53,661 nucleotides of DNA from Myxococcota bacterium. GTDB taxonomy: Bacteria > Myxococcota_A > UBA796 > UBA2385. A program made the translations under genes and the position numbers. Location: contig JAKLKF010000043.1 in NCBI GenBank assembly GCA_023150805.1, positions 1-53,661 on the forward strand, in the 5' to 3' direction. Shown in pieces: positions 1 to 9,200 of this stretch (position 1 is its first letter; each line of letters begins with the position of its first letter). The notes below the pieces were generated by a model. The model saw nothing but the letters and a program-made list of their open reading frames with translations, had not been told where the DNA came from and made no database searches.

Positions 1-642
1 GAGCTGGAGCGCCACCTGGAGGAGCAGGGAAAGGACGAGCTGCTGCGGCAGGTCCGCTCGATCACCGGCCTGGTGGACGTGGTGACCGTCCGGCAGCGCG
101 ACGCCCGCGGCCTGGGCCTGGCCGTGCTCTCGGCCCGCGCCGCCGTCGGCGAGGAGCCCTTCGCCGTGCTGCTGGCCGACGACGTCATCGACGCGGGGCG
201 GCCGGTGATCGGCCAGCTCATGGACGGCTGCGAGGCGGGCCGGGCGGCGGTGGCGCTGATGGAGGTGCCCCGGGAACAGACGGCCCGCTACGGGGTCTGC
301 GGCGGCCCCTGGCAGGCCCCGGGGCGCATGGACGTGCGGCAGATGGTCGAGAAGCCCGACCCGGCCCTGGCGCCCAGCACGATGGCCATCATCGGCCGCT
401 ACGTCCTCCCGGCCGACATCTTCGACATCCTGGAGGCCACGCCGCCCGGGCGCAACGGCGAGGTGCAGCTCACCGACGCGCTGGCCGTGCTCGCCGGCCA
501 GGGCCGGGTCACCGGCGTGGTCTTCGAGGGCCAGCGCTTCGACGCGGGCAGCGTCCCCGGCTGGCTCCAGGCCAACCTGCACTTCGCCGCCCGCCGGCCC
601 GAGCTGGCCGCCGAGCTGAAGACCCTCCTGGCAGGCGCGTGA
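1..642 (+). CDS. galU: UTP-glucose-1-phosphate uridylyltransferase, 3' part
   Basis: Partial gene: the reading frame is open from base 1, and the GTG at 73 is internal because homologous sequence (ELERHLEEQGK) lies before it. The family makes UDP-glucose from UTP and glucose-1-phosphate in the cytoplasm, feeding envelope polysaccharide synthesis. Visible family signatures are RGLGLAVL, the LLADDVID metal/nucleotide segment, MVEKP, GRYVLPADIFDIL and GEVQLTDAL near the C-terminus. About 213 codons are present against roughly 280-300 in the whole family, so the first quarter is outside the window. The stop codon overlaps the GTG of priA (GTGA at 639-642), which suggests translational coupling. 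Confidence 0.93.
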   Translation, partial: ELERHLEEQGKDELLRQVRSITGLVDVVTVRQRDARGLGLAVLSARAAVGEEPFAVLLADDVIDAGRPVIGQLMDGCEAGRAAVALMEVPREQTARYGVCGGPWQAPGRMDVRQMVEKPDPALAPSTMAIIGRYVLPADIFDILEATPPGRNGEVQLTDALAVLAGQGRVTGVVFEGQRFDAGSVPGWLQANLHFAARRPELAAELKTLLAGA

Positions 643-3131
643 CGCCGCAGCCGCCGCGCGGCCCGACGCCGCAGCCGCCTCGCGTGCAGGTCGCGGTGGC
701 ACTGCCCCTGCTGGAGACCTTCACCTACCGCGCGCCAGCGGGCGCGAGCCTGGCCCTGGGCCACGCCGTCCAGGTGCCCTTCGGGCGCCGCAAGGTGACC
801 GGCTACGTCGTCGGTCCCGGCGACCCCACGGTGCCCGAGGAGCGGCTGAAGGAGGTCGACCGCCTGCTGGACGAGACGCCGGCCTTCGACGCCGACCAGC
901 TCGCCTTCTTCCAGTGGATCGCGAGCTACTACCTGGCCGGGCTGGGCGAGGTCATCGCCACCGCCCTGCCCACCGAGCTGCGGGTCGGGACCCGCCGCGT
1001 GCTGGTGCCCACGCCCGAGGGCATCGAGGAGCTGGCCCGCCCGTCCCTGGTCGAGGACGCCCGGACCCTGGTCCTGCGGGAGGTGGTCGCGCGGCCGGCG
1101 ACGACGCTGGCGGCCCTGCGCCGGCGCCTGCATGCCGAGCTGGAGGAGGAGGCGCTGCGCCGGGCGGTGGCCGGCCTGGAGCGGCAGCGGCTGGTGGCCT
1201 GGGAGGCGCGGGAGCAGGTCGGGCCGCGCCGGATGGTGATCTCGGTCCGGCTGGTGGGTGACCCGGCGGCGCCGCCGCGGGGTGAGCGCATGCGCCAGGT
1301 GATCGCCACGCTGGCCGCATCCGGCGGCGTGATGGACCTCGACGCCCTGGTCGAGGCGGTGGGCCCCGGCGCGCGGCCGGCGGTGGTCCGCCTGGAGGAG
1401 CTGGGCCTCGTCGCGCGGCAGGAGCGCGAGGATCGCGAGGCCTCCGCCGGACCCGCCCTGCCCGGCGCGTCGGCGCCGCCGGCCATGAACGCCGCCCAGC
1501 AGGCCGCCGTCGACGCCATCGCCGCCGCCGAGGGCCCGGGGACCTTCCTGCTGCACGGGGTCACCGGCGCGGGCAAGACCGAGGTCTACCTGCACGCCGC
1601 TGCCCGGGTGCTGGAGCGCGGCCGCCAGGTGCTGGTGCTGGTGCCGGAGATCGCGCTGACCCCGCAGCTCGTGGGGCGCTTCCACGCGCGCTTCGGGGAC
1701 GCGATCGCGGTCCTGCACAGCGGCCTGGGCCCCGGCGAGCGGCTGCGCCACTGGCGGCGGATCCGCGCCGGAGAGGCCCGCGTCGCCGTGGGCGCCCGCA
1801 GCGCCCTCTTCGCGCCCTTCTCCGCCCTGGGCCTGGTCGTCGTCGACGAGGAGCACGACGACTCCTACAAGCAGGGGGAGGGCCTGCGCTACCACGCCCG
1901 CGACCTGGCGGTGGTCCGGGCCTGGCAGGCCGGCTGTCCCTCCGTCCTGGGCACGGCGACCCCCAGCGCCGAGTCCTGGCAGAACGCGCGGGAAGGCCGC
2001 TACCGCATGTTGCGCCTGCCCGAGCGGGCGACCGCGCGCACGGTGCCCCGGATCGAGCTGGTCGACATGCGCGGCCGGCCCCCCGGCGACCCCCTCTCCG
2101 CCGAGCTGCGCGAGGCCCTGGAGCGCACGCTGGCGGCGCGGGGCAAGGCGATCATCCTCTACAACCGCCGCGGCTACGCCCCCGTCGTCGAGTGCGGCGG
2201 GTGCGGCGGGAGCTTCTCCTGCCCGTCCTGCGGGGTCGGGCTGGTCTACCACCGCGGGGGCAGCGCGCGGCTGCAGTGCCACCACTGCGGCTACCACCAG
2301 CCCTTCCGCCCCGACTGCCCCACCTGCGGCGCCGACCTGCAGGTGCTCGGCCACGGCACGGCCCGGATCGAGGAGGCCCTGGCCGCCGCCTTCCCCGAGG
2401 CGCGCATCGGCCGGATGGACGCCGACACCACCGGCGAGCGGGGCGCCCACCACCGCATCCTCGACGCCTTCCGCGCCGGCGAGCTGCAGATCCTGGTCGG
2501 GACCCAGATGGTGGCCAAGGGCCACGACTTCCCCGACGTGCACCTGGCGGCGGTGGTCGGGGTCGACCACCTGCTGCTGATGCCCGACTTCCGCAGCGCC
2601 GAGCGCGTCCACGCGCTGGTCACGCAGCTCGCCGGGCGCGCGGGGCGCGGCGAGGTCCAGGGCCGGGTCCTGCTGCAGACCTGCCAGCCCGAGCACTTCG
2701 TCTTCTCCCACCTGGTCGCCCCACCGGAGCTGCCGCTCGACGAGGACGCCGCCCCCCCCGCCTTCCCGCTGGACGCCGCGCTGGACGGCTTCCTGGTGCG
2801 CGAGACGCGGCAGCGCCGGCTGCTGGGCCACCCGCCCTTCGCCGCCCTGGTGCTGGTGCGCCTGGAGGGGACGGACCGGGAGCGCGTGCGCGAGGCAGCC
2901 CGCGACCTGGCGACCCGCCTGCGCGCCAGCCGCGGCGCCCCGCGGGTGCAGGGCCCGGTGGCCGCGCCGCTGTCGCGCCTGGTCGGGCGCTGGCGCTACC
3001 AGCTCGTGCTGCGCAGCGCCGACCGCGCGGCCCAGCGCCGCTGGCTGCGGGAGCAGGCCGAGCTGCTCGCGGCGGTGCCCGCCTCGGGTGTGCGGATCAC
3101 CGTCGACGTCGACCCGCGCGACCTGATGTAG
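639..3131 (+). CDS. priA: Primosomal protein N' (replication restart helicase PriA)
   Basis: Superfamily 2 DNA helicase that recognises stalled replication forks and starts primosome reloading. At 830 residues it is slightly longer than the E. coli protein. The N-terminal part is the 3'-DNA-binding and winged-helix region. Walker A is GVTGAGKTE at about residue 307, with VPEIALTPQ next and the DEEH box near residue 404. Motif III is GTATPSAES. A cysteine cluster from about residue 518 to 568 (CGGCGGSFSCPSC, then CHHCGY and CPTCG) is the zinc-binding module peculiar to PriA. QLAGRAGRG is motif VI. The GTG start sits in a 4-base overlap with galU. The gene ends only 11 bp from the convergent tamA stop. 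Confidence 0.96.
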   Translation: MTPQPPRGPTPQPPRVQVAVALPLLETFTYRAPAGASLALGHAVQVPFGRRKVTGYVVGPGDPTVPEERLKEVDRLLDETPAFDADQLAFFQWIASYYLAGLGEVIATALPTELRVGTRRVLVPTPEGIEELARPSLVEDARTLVLREVVARPATTLAALRRRLHAELEEEALRRAVAGLERQRLVAWEAREQVGPRRMVISVRLVGDPAAPPRGERMRQVIATLAASGGVMDLDALVEAVGPGARPAVVRLEELGLVARQEREDREASAGPALPGASAPPAMNAAQQAAVDAIAAAEGPGTFLLHGVTGAGKTEVYLHAAARVLERGRQVLVLVPEIALTPQLVGRFHARFGDAIAVLHSGLGPGERLRHWRRIRAGEARVAVGARSALFAPFSALGLVVVDEEHDDSYKQGEGLRYHARDLAVVRAWQAGCPSVLGTATPSAESWQNAREGRYRMLRLPERATARTVPRIELVDMRGRPPGDPLSAELREALERTLAARGKAIILYNRRGYAPVVECGGCGGSFSCPSCGVGLVYHRGGSARLQCHHCGYHQPFRPDCPTCGADLQVLGHGTARIEEALAAAFPEARIGRMDADTTGERGAHHRILDAFRAGELQILVGTQMVAKGHDFPDVHLAAVVGVDHLLLMPDFRSAERVHALVTQLAGRAGRGEVQGRVLLQTCQPEHFVFSHLVAPPELPLDEDAAPPAFPLDAALDGFLVRETRQRRLLGHPPFAALVLVRLEGTDRERVREAARDLATRLRASRGAPRVQGPVAAPLSRLVGRWRYQLVLRSADRAAQRRWLREQAELLAAVPASGVRITVDVDPRDLM

Positions 3132-3142
3132 AGCGGCCGCCC

Positions 3143-6100
3143 CTACAGGTCGCCCAGGGTGAAGTGCACGACCACCGGGCTCTCGTCCCGCTCCACCAGG
3201 GGCGCGGGGTTGGCGCCCGCGATCAGGGACACCGGCCCGATGGCGGTCGAGAGGCGCAGGCCGCCGCCCACGCCGTAGCGCAGCGCCGGGTCCCGCCCCT
3301 CCTGCCGCGAGGTGGGCTGGACCCCGGCGTCGACGAAGGCGGCGCGCCCGACGTCGCCGAAGCCCACCAGCCAGGTGTCCTCGAAGTCGCCGACCCCCAG
3401 CGAGGCCAGGGGAACCCGCAGCTCCAGCGAGCCCAGGACAGCGGCGTCGGCGCCCGTCATGACCCAGCGGGTCGGATCCGCGGGCACCGAGACGTCCTGC
3501 AGGAAGGGGTCGATGGCCCCGGGGAAGTCCAGGTTGGCACGGGAGACCCGGTTCGCCGGGCCCACGGACCCCGGGCGGAAGCCGCGCAGCGAGCCGGAGC
3601 CGCCCAGGTAGAAGCGCTCCTCGACGGCCAGGGTGCTGGCGTCGCCCTGTGCCCAGCCCAGGCCCCCGCTCAGGCCCATCGCCAGCACCACCGGCCCCAC
3701 CGGCAGCAGCTCGTCCACCCGGCCCTCGGCGCGCACGCTCGCGGGCGTGGAGATCAGCCCGTCGCTGACGTGCAGCAGGGCGGTGCCACGCCAGCCCCGG
3801 CGCGGGTCGAGCGGGTCGTCCCGCTCGTCGAGCACCACCGCCAGCGTGGGGCCGGTCATCAGGCGGCGCGCGTCCCGCAGGTCCAGCTCGGCGTCCGGCG
3901 CCTCGGCCAGGCCCAGCACCGAGAGCCAGGGGTCGCCGTCGACCAGCGCCCCCGGGTCCACGTCCTCCAGGGTCCGCAGGCGGCCGCCGTAGGAGAGCAC
4001 CGCCTCGGACCGGGCGGCGAGGCGCACCTGCACGCCGACGCTGCCGCCGACGTCGGAGGTCCGGAAGGTCGGCTCCTGCACGACCTCGTTGAGCACCACC
4101 TCGGCGAAGAGGCGCTGGCCGCGCGCCGGCAGGTTGGGCGCCTCGTAGCGGATCGCTGCCCGCCAGACGGGCTCGAGCAGGTCGAGCTGCCAGGAGTCGC
4201 CCATCCAGGCGTAGCCGGCCTGCCCGAGCAGGCTGACCCGGTGGCCCAGGCCGGCCAGGTTGCGGTGGGCGATGCGGGCGCGGGCCTGGGCGCCCCGGTC
4301 GGTGGCCACGCCGCCGGCCAGCTCGAGCAGGACGGGGGGCCGCTCCTCGACGCGGACGATCAGGTCGCGGGCGGTGTCGTCCTCGCCGACCAGCTCGACG
4401 TTGACGACGCGGAAGACGTCCAGCTCGTACAGGCGGCGCCGCGTCTCCTCCAGCGCCTCGGGGCTCAGCGGCTCGCCGATCTCGGCCGCCACCTCGCGGG
4501 CGATCACCGCGCGCCGCGTGCGCCGGTTGCCCTGGATCACGACGCTGCGCAGGCGGGCCTGCAGGCCGGGCCTGACGACCAGCCGCGCGTGGGCCTCGTC
4601 CCCGACGCGCCGGACCTCCAGGTCGGCGTCGGCCGCCAGGTAGCCGAGGTCCCGCAGCTCCTCCACCACCTGCTGGCGGAGACGGTCGAGCGCGGCCGGG
4701 CGGAGGGGCTTGCCCACCAGCTCGGCCCGCGCCTGCTCGACCCTCTCCACCCCGGCCCCGTCCAGGCCGTCCACGGCCAGCTCGACCAGGGCGGTCCGCG
4801 GCCCCTCCTCGACCGTCACCGGCAGGGTGAGGCGGACCCGCCGGCCGGCGGGGAAGCGCCAGCGCGTCGCGCCCTCCTCCGGCGCGGCGATCGCCACCTC
4901 GGCCGAGAGGTAGCCCTGGCCGCGGTACAGCTCCTCCACGGCGCGGGCCGCCCCCTCCTGCGCGCCGTCGACGAGCACCCGGCGGCCCAGGCTGTCGGGC
5001 GCGGCCTCCCGCAGCGCCGCGGAGACGGTGGCCGCGGACAGGGCCCGCGCGCCCTCGACGCGGTGCTCCGCCACCCGGAAGCGTCGGCCCCGCTCGACGG
5101 CGAGGACGAGCAGGGCGTCCTCCCCCGAGCGCTCCAGGCGCGGCGTGATCGCCACCTCGTACCAGCCGCGGGCCTGGTACCACCGGCGCAGGGTGGCGAC
5201 GGTGTCCTCGACGGTGCCCTCGGAGAGGCGGACGCCGGCCTGCAGGCCGAGGATCTCCTGCAGGCGGTCGGCCGAGGGCACTCCCCGCCCGGTCGCGGCG
5301 ACCTCGGTGCGGGCGCCCACCTCGCCGAGCACGGCCAGCACCTCGCGCCCGTCGCTGCTCCGGCTGAAGAGCAGGGTGACCCGCGGGTCGAGGTAGCCCT
5401 CGTCCACCAGCACCTGCCGCACCGCCTCTCGGCCCCGGACCTCGGCCTCCGCCGTCACCCGCCGCCCCCGCGCCAGGCCGGCCTGCCGCAGGGCCTTCCG
5501 GAGCCCGCGCTCGGAGATCGGCAGGCCCGGCGCCAGCACGACGTCCTCCAGCACCCGGGCCGGGCCGGGCCGGACCTGGACCCGCAGGCCCACCCGGTTC
5601 TCCACCAGGCGCTGCTCGTCGACCTGGACCTGGGCCTCGGGGAAGCCGCCAGCGACCAGGGCGTCGCGGATCCGGCGGGCGGCGGCGGGCGCGTCCCGGC
5701 GGGCGAAGAAGGCCTGGCCGCGGTCCAGCCCGGCGCTCTGCTGCACCAGCCGGCGCGCGGCGCCCCGCGCCCCCGAGATCTCCACCCGCTCCACCCGCGT
5801 GGGGGGGTAGACCCGGTAGACGACACGCACGGCCGGCAGGGGCTCGCCCTGCGCGTCGATCTCCAGCCACGGCTCCAGGTCGACCTCGACCGAGGCGAAG
5901 TCGCCGGCCCGCATCAGCAGCGCGATGTCCTGGCGGGTCAGGGCGGGCGAGAACTCCTGCCCCTGGCTCACGCGCAGCAGCGGCTCGAGGTTCTCGCGGG
6001 GCAGGCCGCCGAAGGGCGCCTCCAGGCTGACCTGGCCGACGGGGAGGCCGACGTGCCAGGGCGCCGGGCCGTCGAGCGCCGTGGGCGCCGGAGCGAGCTC

Positions 6101-6244
6101 CTCCTCGCTGGCCTCGTCGAGCCGGCGAGGGTCCGGCTCGTCGGCCCGGGCCGGTAGCGCCAGCAGCGCCAGCAGCGCCAGCAGCGCCAGCGCCGCCAGC
6201 AGCGCCAGCCGCGGCAGGGAGACCCGCCGGCCGCGCGGGCTCAC
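3143..6244 (-). CDS. tamA: Omp85-family outer-membrane protein (TamA-like)
   Basis: Outer-membrane barrel of the Omp85 superfamily, read as TamA rather than BamA because tamB is directly upstream. About 1033 residues. The GTG start overlaps the tamB stop (GTGA). A signal peptide rich in LAL repeats ends at ARA-DEPD. Several POTRA-like repeats follow (segments such as VERVEISG, ARVLEDVVL, LRSVVIQGNRRTRR), then a C-terminal D15 barrel with VATDRGAQARARIAHRNL, a GGSGSLRGFR segment (the conserved (V/I)RG-type motif) and GVGGGLRLST. TamA and TamB together form a path for inserting proteins or moving lipids to the outer membrane. The length exceeds E. coli TamA (about 577 residues), so extra POTRA copies are likely. 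BamA is the alternative reading. Confidence 0.85.
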   Translation of the reverse strand: MSPRGRRVSLPRLALLAALALLALLALLALPARADEPDPRRLDEASEEELAPAPTALDGPAPWHVGLPVGQVSLEAPFGGLPRENLEPLLRVSQGQEFSPALTRQDIALLMRAGDFASVEVDLEPWLEIDAQGEPLPAVRVVYRVYPPTRVERVEISGARGAARRLVQQSAGLDRGQAFFARRDAPAAARRIRDALVAGGFPEAQVQVDEQRLVENRVGLRVQVRPGPARVLEDVVLAPGLPISERGLRKALRQAGLARGRRVTAEAEVRGREAVRQVLVDEGYLDPRVTLLFSRSSDGREVLAVLGEVGARTEVAATGRGVPSADRLQEILGLQAGVRLSEGTVEDTVATLRRWYQARGWYEVAITPRLERSGEDALLVLAVERGRRFRVAEHRVEGARALSAATVSAALREAAPDSLGRRVLVDGAQEGAARAVEELYRGQGYLSAEVAIAAPEEGATRWRFPAGRRVRLTLPVTVEEGPRTALVELAVDGLDGAGVERVEQARAELVGKPLRPAALDRLRQQVVEELRDLGYLAADADLEVRRVGDEAHARLVVRPGLQARLRSVVIQGNRRTRRAVIAREVAAEIGEPLSPEALEETRRRLYELDVFRVVNVELVGEDDTARDLIVRVEERPPVLLELAGGVATDRGAQARARIAHRNLAGLGHRVSLLGQAGYAWMGDSWQLDLLEPVWRAAIRYEAPNLPARGQRLFAEVVLNEVVQEPTFRTSDVGGSVGVQVRLAARSEAVLSYGGRLRTLEDVDPGALVDGDPWLSVLGLAEAPDAELDLRDARRLMTGPTLAVVLDERDDPLDPRRGWRGTALLHVSDGLISTPASVRAEGRVDELLPVGPVVLAMGLSGGLGWAQGDASTLAVEERFYLGGSGSLRGFRPGSVGPANRVSRANLDFPGAIDPFLQDVSVPADPTRWVMTGADAAVLGSLELRVPLASLGVGDFEDTWLVGFGDVGRAAFVDAGVQPTSRQEGRDPALRYGVGGGLRLSTAIGPVSLIAGANPAPLVERDESPVVVHFTLGDL
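6157..6210 (+). repeat. Six-copy 9-bp tandem repeat in the tamA signal-peptide region
   Basis: Six consecutive 9-bp units close to GCGCCAGCA (three exact copies first, then three with one change each). On the minus strand they encode the repeating Leu-Ala-Leu core of the TamA signal peptide. Because the unit is a multiple of three, copy-number change would lengthen or shorten the hydrophobic core without breaking the frame. Confidence 0.85.
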
Positions 6245-9200
6245 TCGAGCTCCCACCGGACGTTGACCTCGGCGCCGAAGGCCCCCTGCAGGTCCAGGCT
6301 GCGCTCGACCTGCTCGCTGGTCCAGAAGCCGCGCAGGTACAGGCGCCGCGCCAGGCGCTGCTCCAGGCCCACGTAGGTGTCCTGGCCCCCCGAGACGCTC
6401 TGCTCGATGAGCAACAGGCCGCCGCGCCAGCCGACGTCCTCCAGGTCGTTCTCGTACAACAGCCGCAGCTCGCTGCTGACGGTGCCCGAGCCGCGCTCGC
6501 TCGTGCCGCTGATCAGGTCCAGGCGCTCGGGCCGCAGCGGGTCCAGCACCGGCTGGAGCCCGCGCAGGCGGAAGATGCCCTCGCCGGCGCGCTCGACGAT
6601 GCCGATGCTGCTGAAGAGCACGTCGCTGCCCTCGATGGCCAGCGCCTGGCCGAGCGCCCCGGTGCGCTCCATCTCCTCGCGCGTCATGCCGAAGACCAGC
6701 AGGGCGTTGACGTCGGCCTGCGGCAGGTTCGGGTCGGATCGGGTGGTGGTGTGCCAGTCGGTCCAGTTCCCGGCGACCTGCACGTCGATCCGGTAGTCCT
6801 GGTCGCTGCTGCGCACGTCGGTGGTGAGCGCGAAGTCCAGCTCCGGGTCGTAGGCGAAGGGATCGACGAAGCGCAGCTCGCCGCGCAGCAGCTCGAACTC
6901 GCGCTCCTTGAGGTAGACCCGGCCGCCGGGCTCGGCGCGCACCCGCCCGACCAGGCCGGGCCGCGCGGTGTCGCCCGTCACCCGGAGCTGGCCCGAGGCC
7001 GTCAGGTCGCCGACGTTGTTGCGCACCCGCAGGGTCTGGTCGGCGTCGATGGCCAGCTCCATGCTGAACCAGTCGCGCCCCTCCTCCTCGACCGCGCCGG
7101 TGAGCACCTCGTCGCTGAGCTCGAGCATCCAGCTCTCCCAGTCGATGCGCTCGCTGAACAGCATGTCGGTCACGGTCAGGCGGCCCGAGAGCAGCGGGGA
7201 GTCCGAGGGCCCGGTGAAGGTCAGGGCGGCGTCCCCCTGCACCGTGGGCAGGAAGTCGAAGTAGCGCACGCGGACCTCCTCGCCGCGCGCCGACAGGTCG
7301 TAGCGCCGGGGCAGGAAGCGCTCCAGGTCGATGGAGCCCTGGCCGCTCACCAGGCCGCCGCCGAGCCGGCCCTGCACGCTCTCCAGCACCGCCAGGTCTG
7401 GAGTGGCCCGGACCCGCGCCGAGACGTCCTCGAAGGTGGCGGGGAACCAGTCCCCCCGCACGGTCAGGCCCTCGGCCTGGACCTCGACCTCGGGCCGGAT
7501 CCGCCCGTCCATGCTGACGGCGCGCACCTCGACCTGGCCCGTGCCGTCCGAGCGCTCCAGGCCGGGCACCACCATCCGCAGCAGGTCGAGGTCCAGCGTG
7601 CCTCCGCCGCTGAAGGCGGTCCTCCCGACGCGGCGTCGCTCGCCCGAGAAGCGCAGGTCGGTGGCACCTCCGACCAGCGCCAGGTCCTCGACGACGAAGT
7701 CCTCGCCCTCCTGCTCCCATCGCCACGGGCCCGGCGCCGCGAGCTGGTGGCGCCCCCAGGCCAGGGTGGTGTGGTCCATCGCCGCCTGGATGGCCACGGG
7801 GGTGGGCGTGTCGCCGAAGCGCCCCGCGATGCGCGCCTCGCCCCCCAGGCGCAGGTCGACCGGCGAGCCGTCGGGCGCCTCGGCGTAGAGCAGGCTCACC
7901 GGGAAGCGGTCGAGGCGGGCCTGCACCTGGTAGGGCTGCTCGTCCCACAGGCCGAGGGTGCCGGCCAGGCGCAAGCTGCCGGGGATGGACGGGAGCTGGG
8001 GATCGAGGGTGCCCCCCAGCGAGCGGTAGGGGGGGGCGGGCGCGCCCGAGGCGAGCTGGCCCCCGAAGATCAGCACCCCGTCGCGGGTGTGGAAGGACAG
8101 GGCGCTGTCGGGCACGAGCTGCCGCGCCAGCCGGGTGTCGCGCAGCCGCAGCTCGCCGCGGGGCTCGGGCTCGAAGAGGGTGCCGCCCACGGCCGCGTCC
8201 AGGTGCAGCTCCCCTCGCAAGGTGCCGCGCAGCTCGGCCAGGCGGTCCATCTCCTCCAGGCGCAGGCCACCGGCGCGGACGTCGAGGTTGGCGGCCCAGC
8301 CCGCGCCGACGGAGCCGCGCGCGACGATCGACTCCAGGCCGCCGCGGCGCCAGATGGCGGCCTCGTCCAGGGTGAAGCGACCCTGGTCCATCCAGCCGGT
8401 GGCCTCTCCACGATCGAAGCGCTCGCCGTACAGCTCCACCTGCTGGAGCTCGACGTGCGACTCGCCGTCCAGGGCGCCCACCGGCCCGCGCAGCTCCAGG
8501 CTGCCCTGCATCCGGGCGTCGACCCCCGGCAGGTCCAGGAAGATGCCCATCACGTCCGAGAGGCGGCCACCGGGGACCAGGAGCTGCAGGTCGAGCAGGG
8601 TGTCCTTGCGGAACTCCAGATCGACCGAGGCGAGCAGCGGCGTCTCCCCGCGCTGCCCGCGGATGTCGGGGAAGCCCAGGTGCACCATGTCCCGCCAGGT
8701 CAGGGGCGAGCGAGCCTGGTCGGCGAAGGGCAGGCCCCAGAGCTGCAGCCCCCGCACGTCGAGGACCGCGTCGGCCCCCAGCTCGTCGAAGGGGCCGCCG
8801 AGGTGGCCGGTCAGGGAGCCCACGCCGGCGAGGCCCATGTCCGCCAGCGGCGCCAGGTCCCGCAGGTCCAGGTGGTGCAGCGACAGGTCCAGCGCAAGGG
8901 GGCCGACCGGCCCGAAGCCGATCCGGGCGTCGACCCGCCCCTGGGAGCGCGGGGTCGACAGCGGGCGCGCGACCAGGTCCAGGCCCTCGGGATCGACGCC
9001 GAGCTGGCCCCGCGCGCGGATGCGCGGGATGGAGAGCATCGGCGGGGTCCGGGACACGGGGCCACTCGCGGCGCGCAGATCCGTGGCGGCCAGGGTCCAG
9101 GAGCCGGCCAGGCGCAGGGGCTGCAAGGTGCCGGCCGCCTGGATCTCCAGGTCCGCCCGCATGTCGACCCACGGGTCCTTGGACACGTCCATGGCGACCA

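Noticed and set aside
399..5870. Very long minus-strand open frame antisense to priA and continuing into tamA
   Set aside because: Low-complexity Arg/Gly/Pro/Ala translation; it is the shadow of priA and tamA in GC-rich DNA. Both sense genes have full family motifs.
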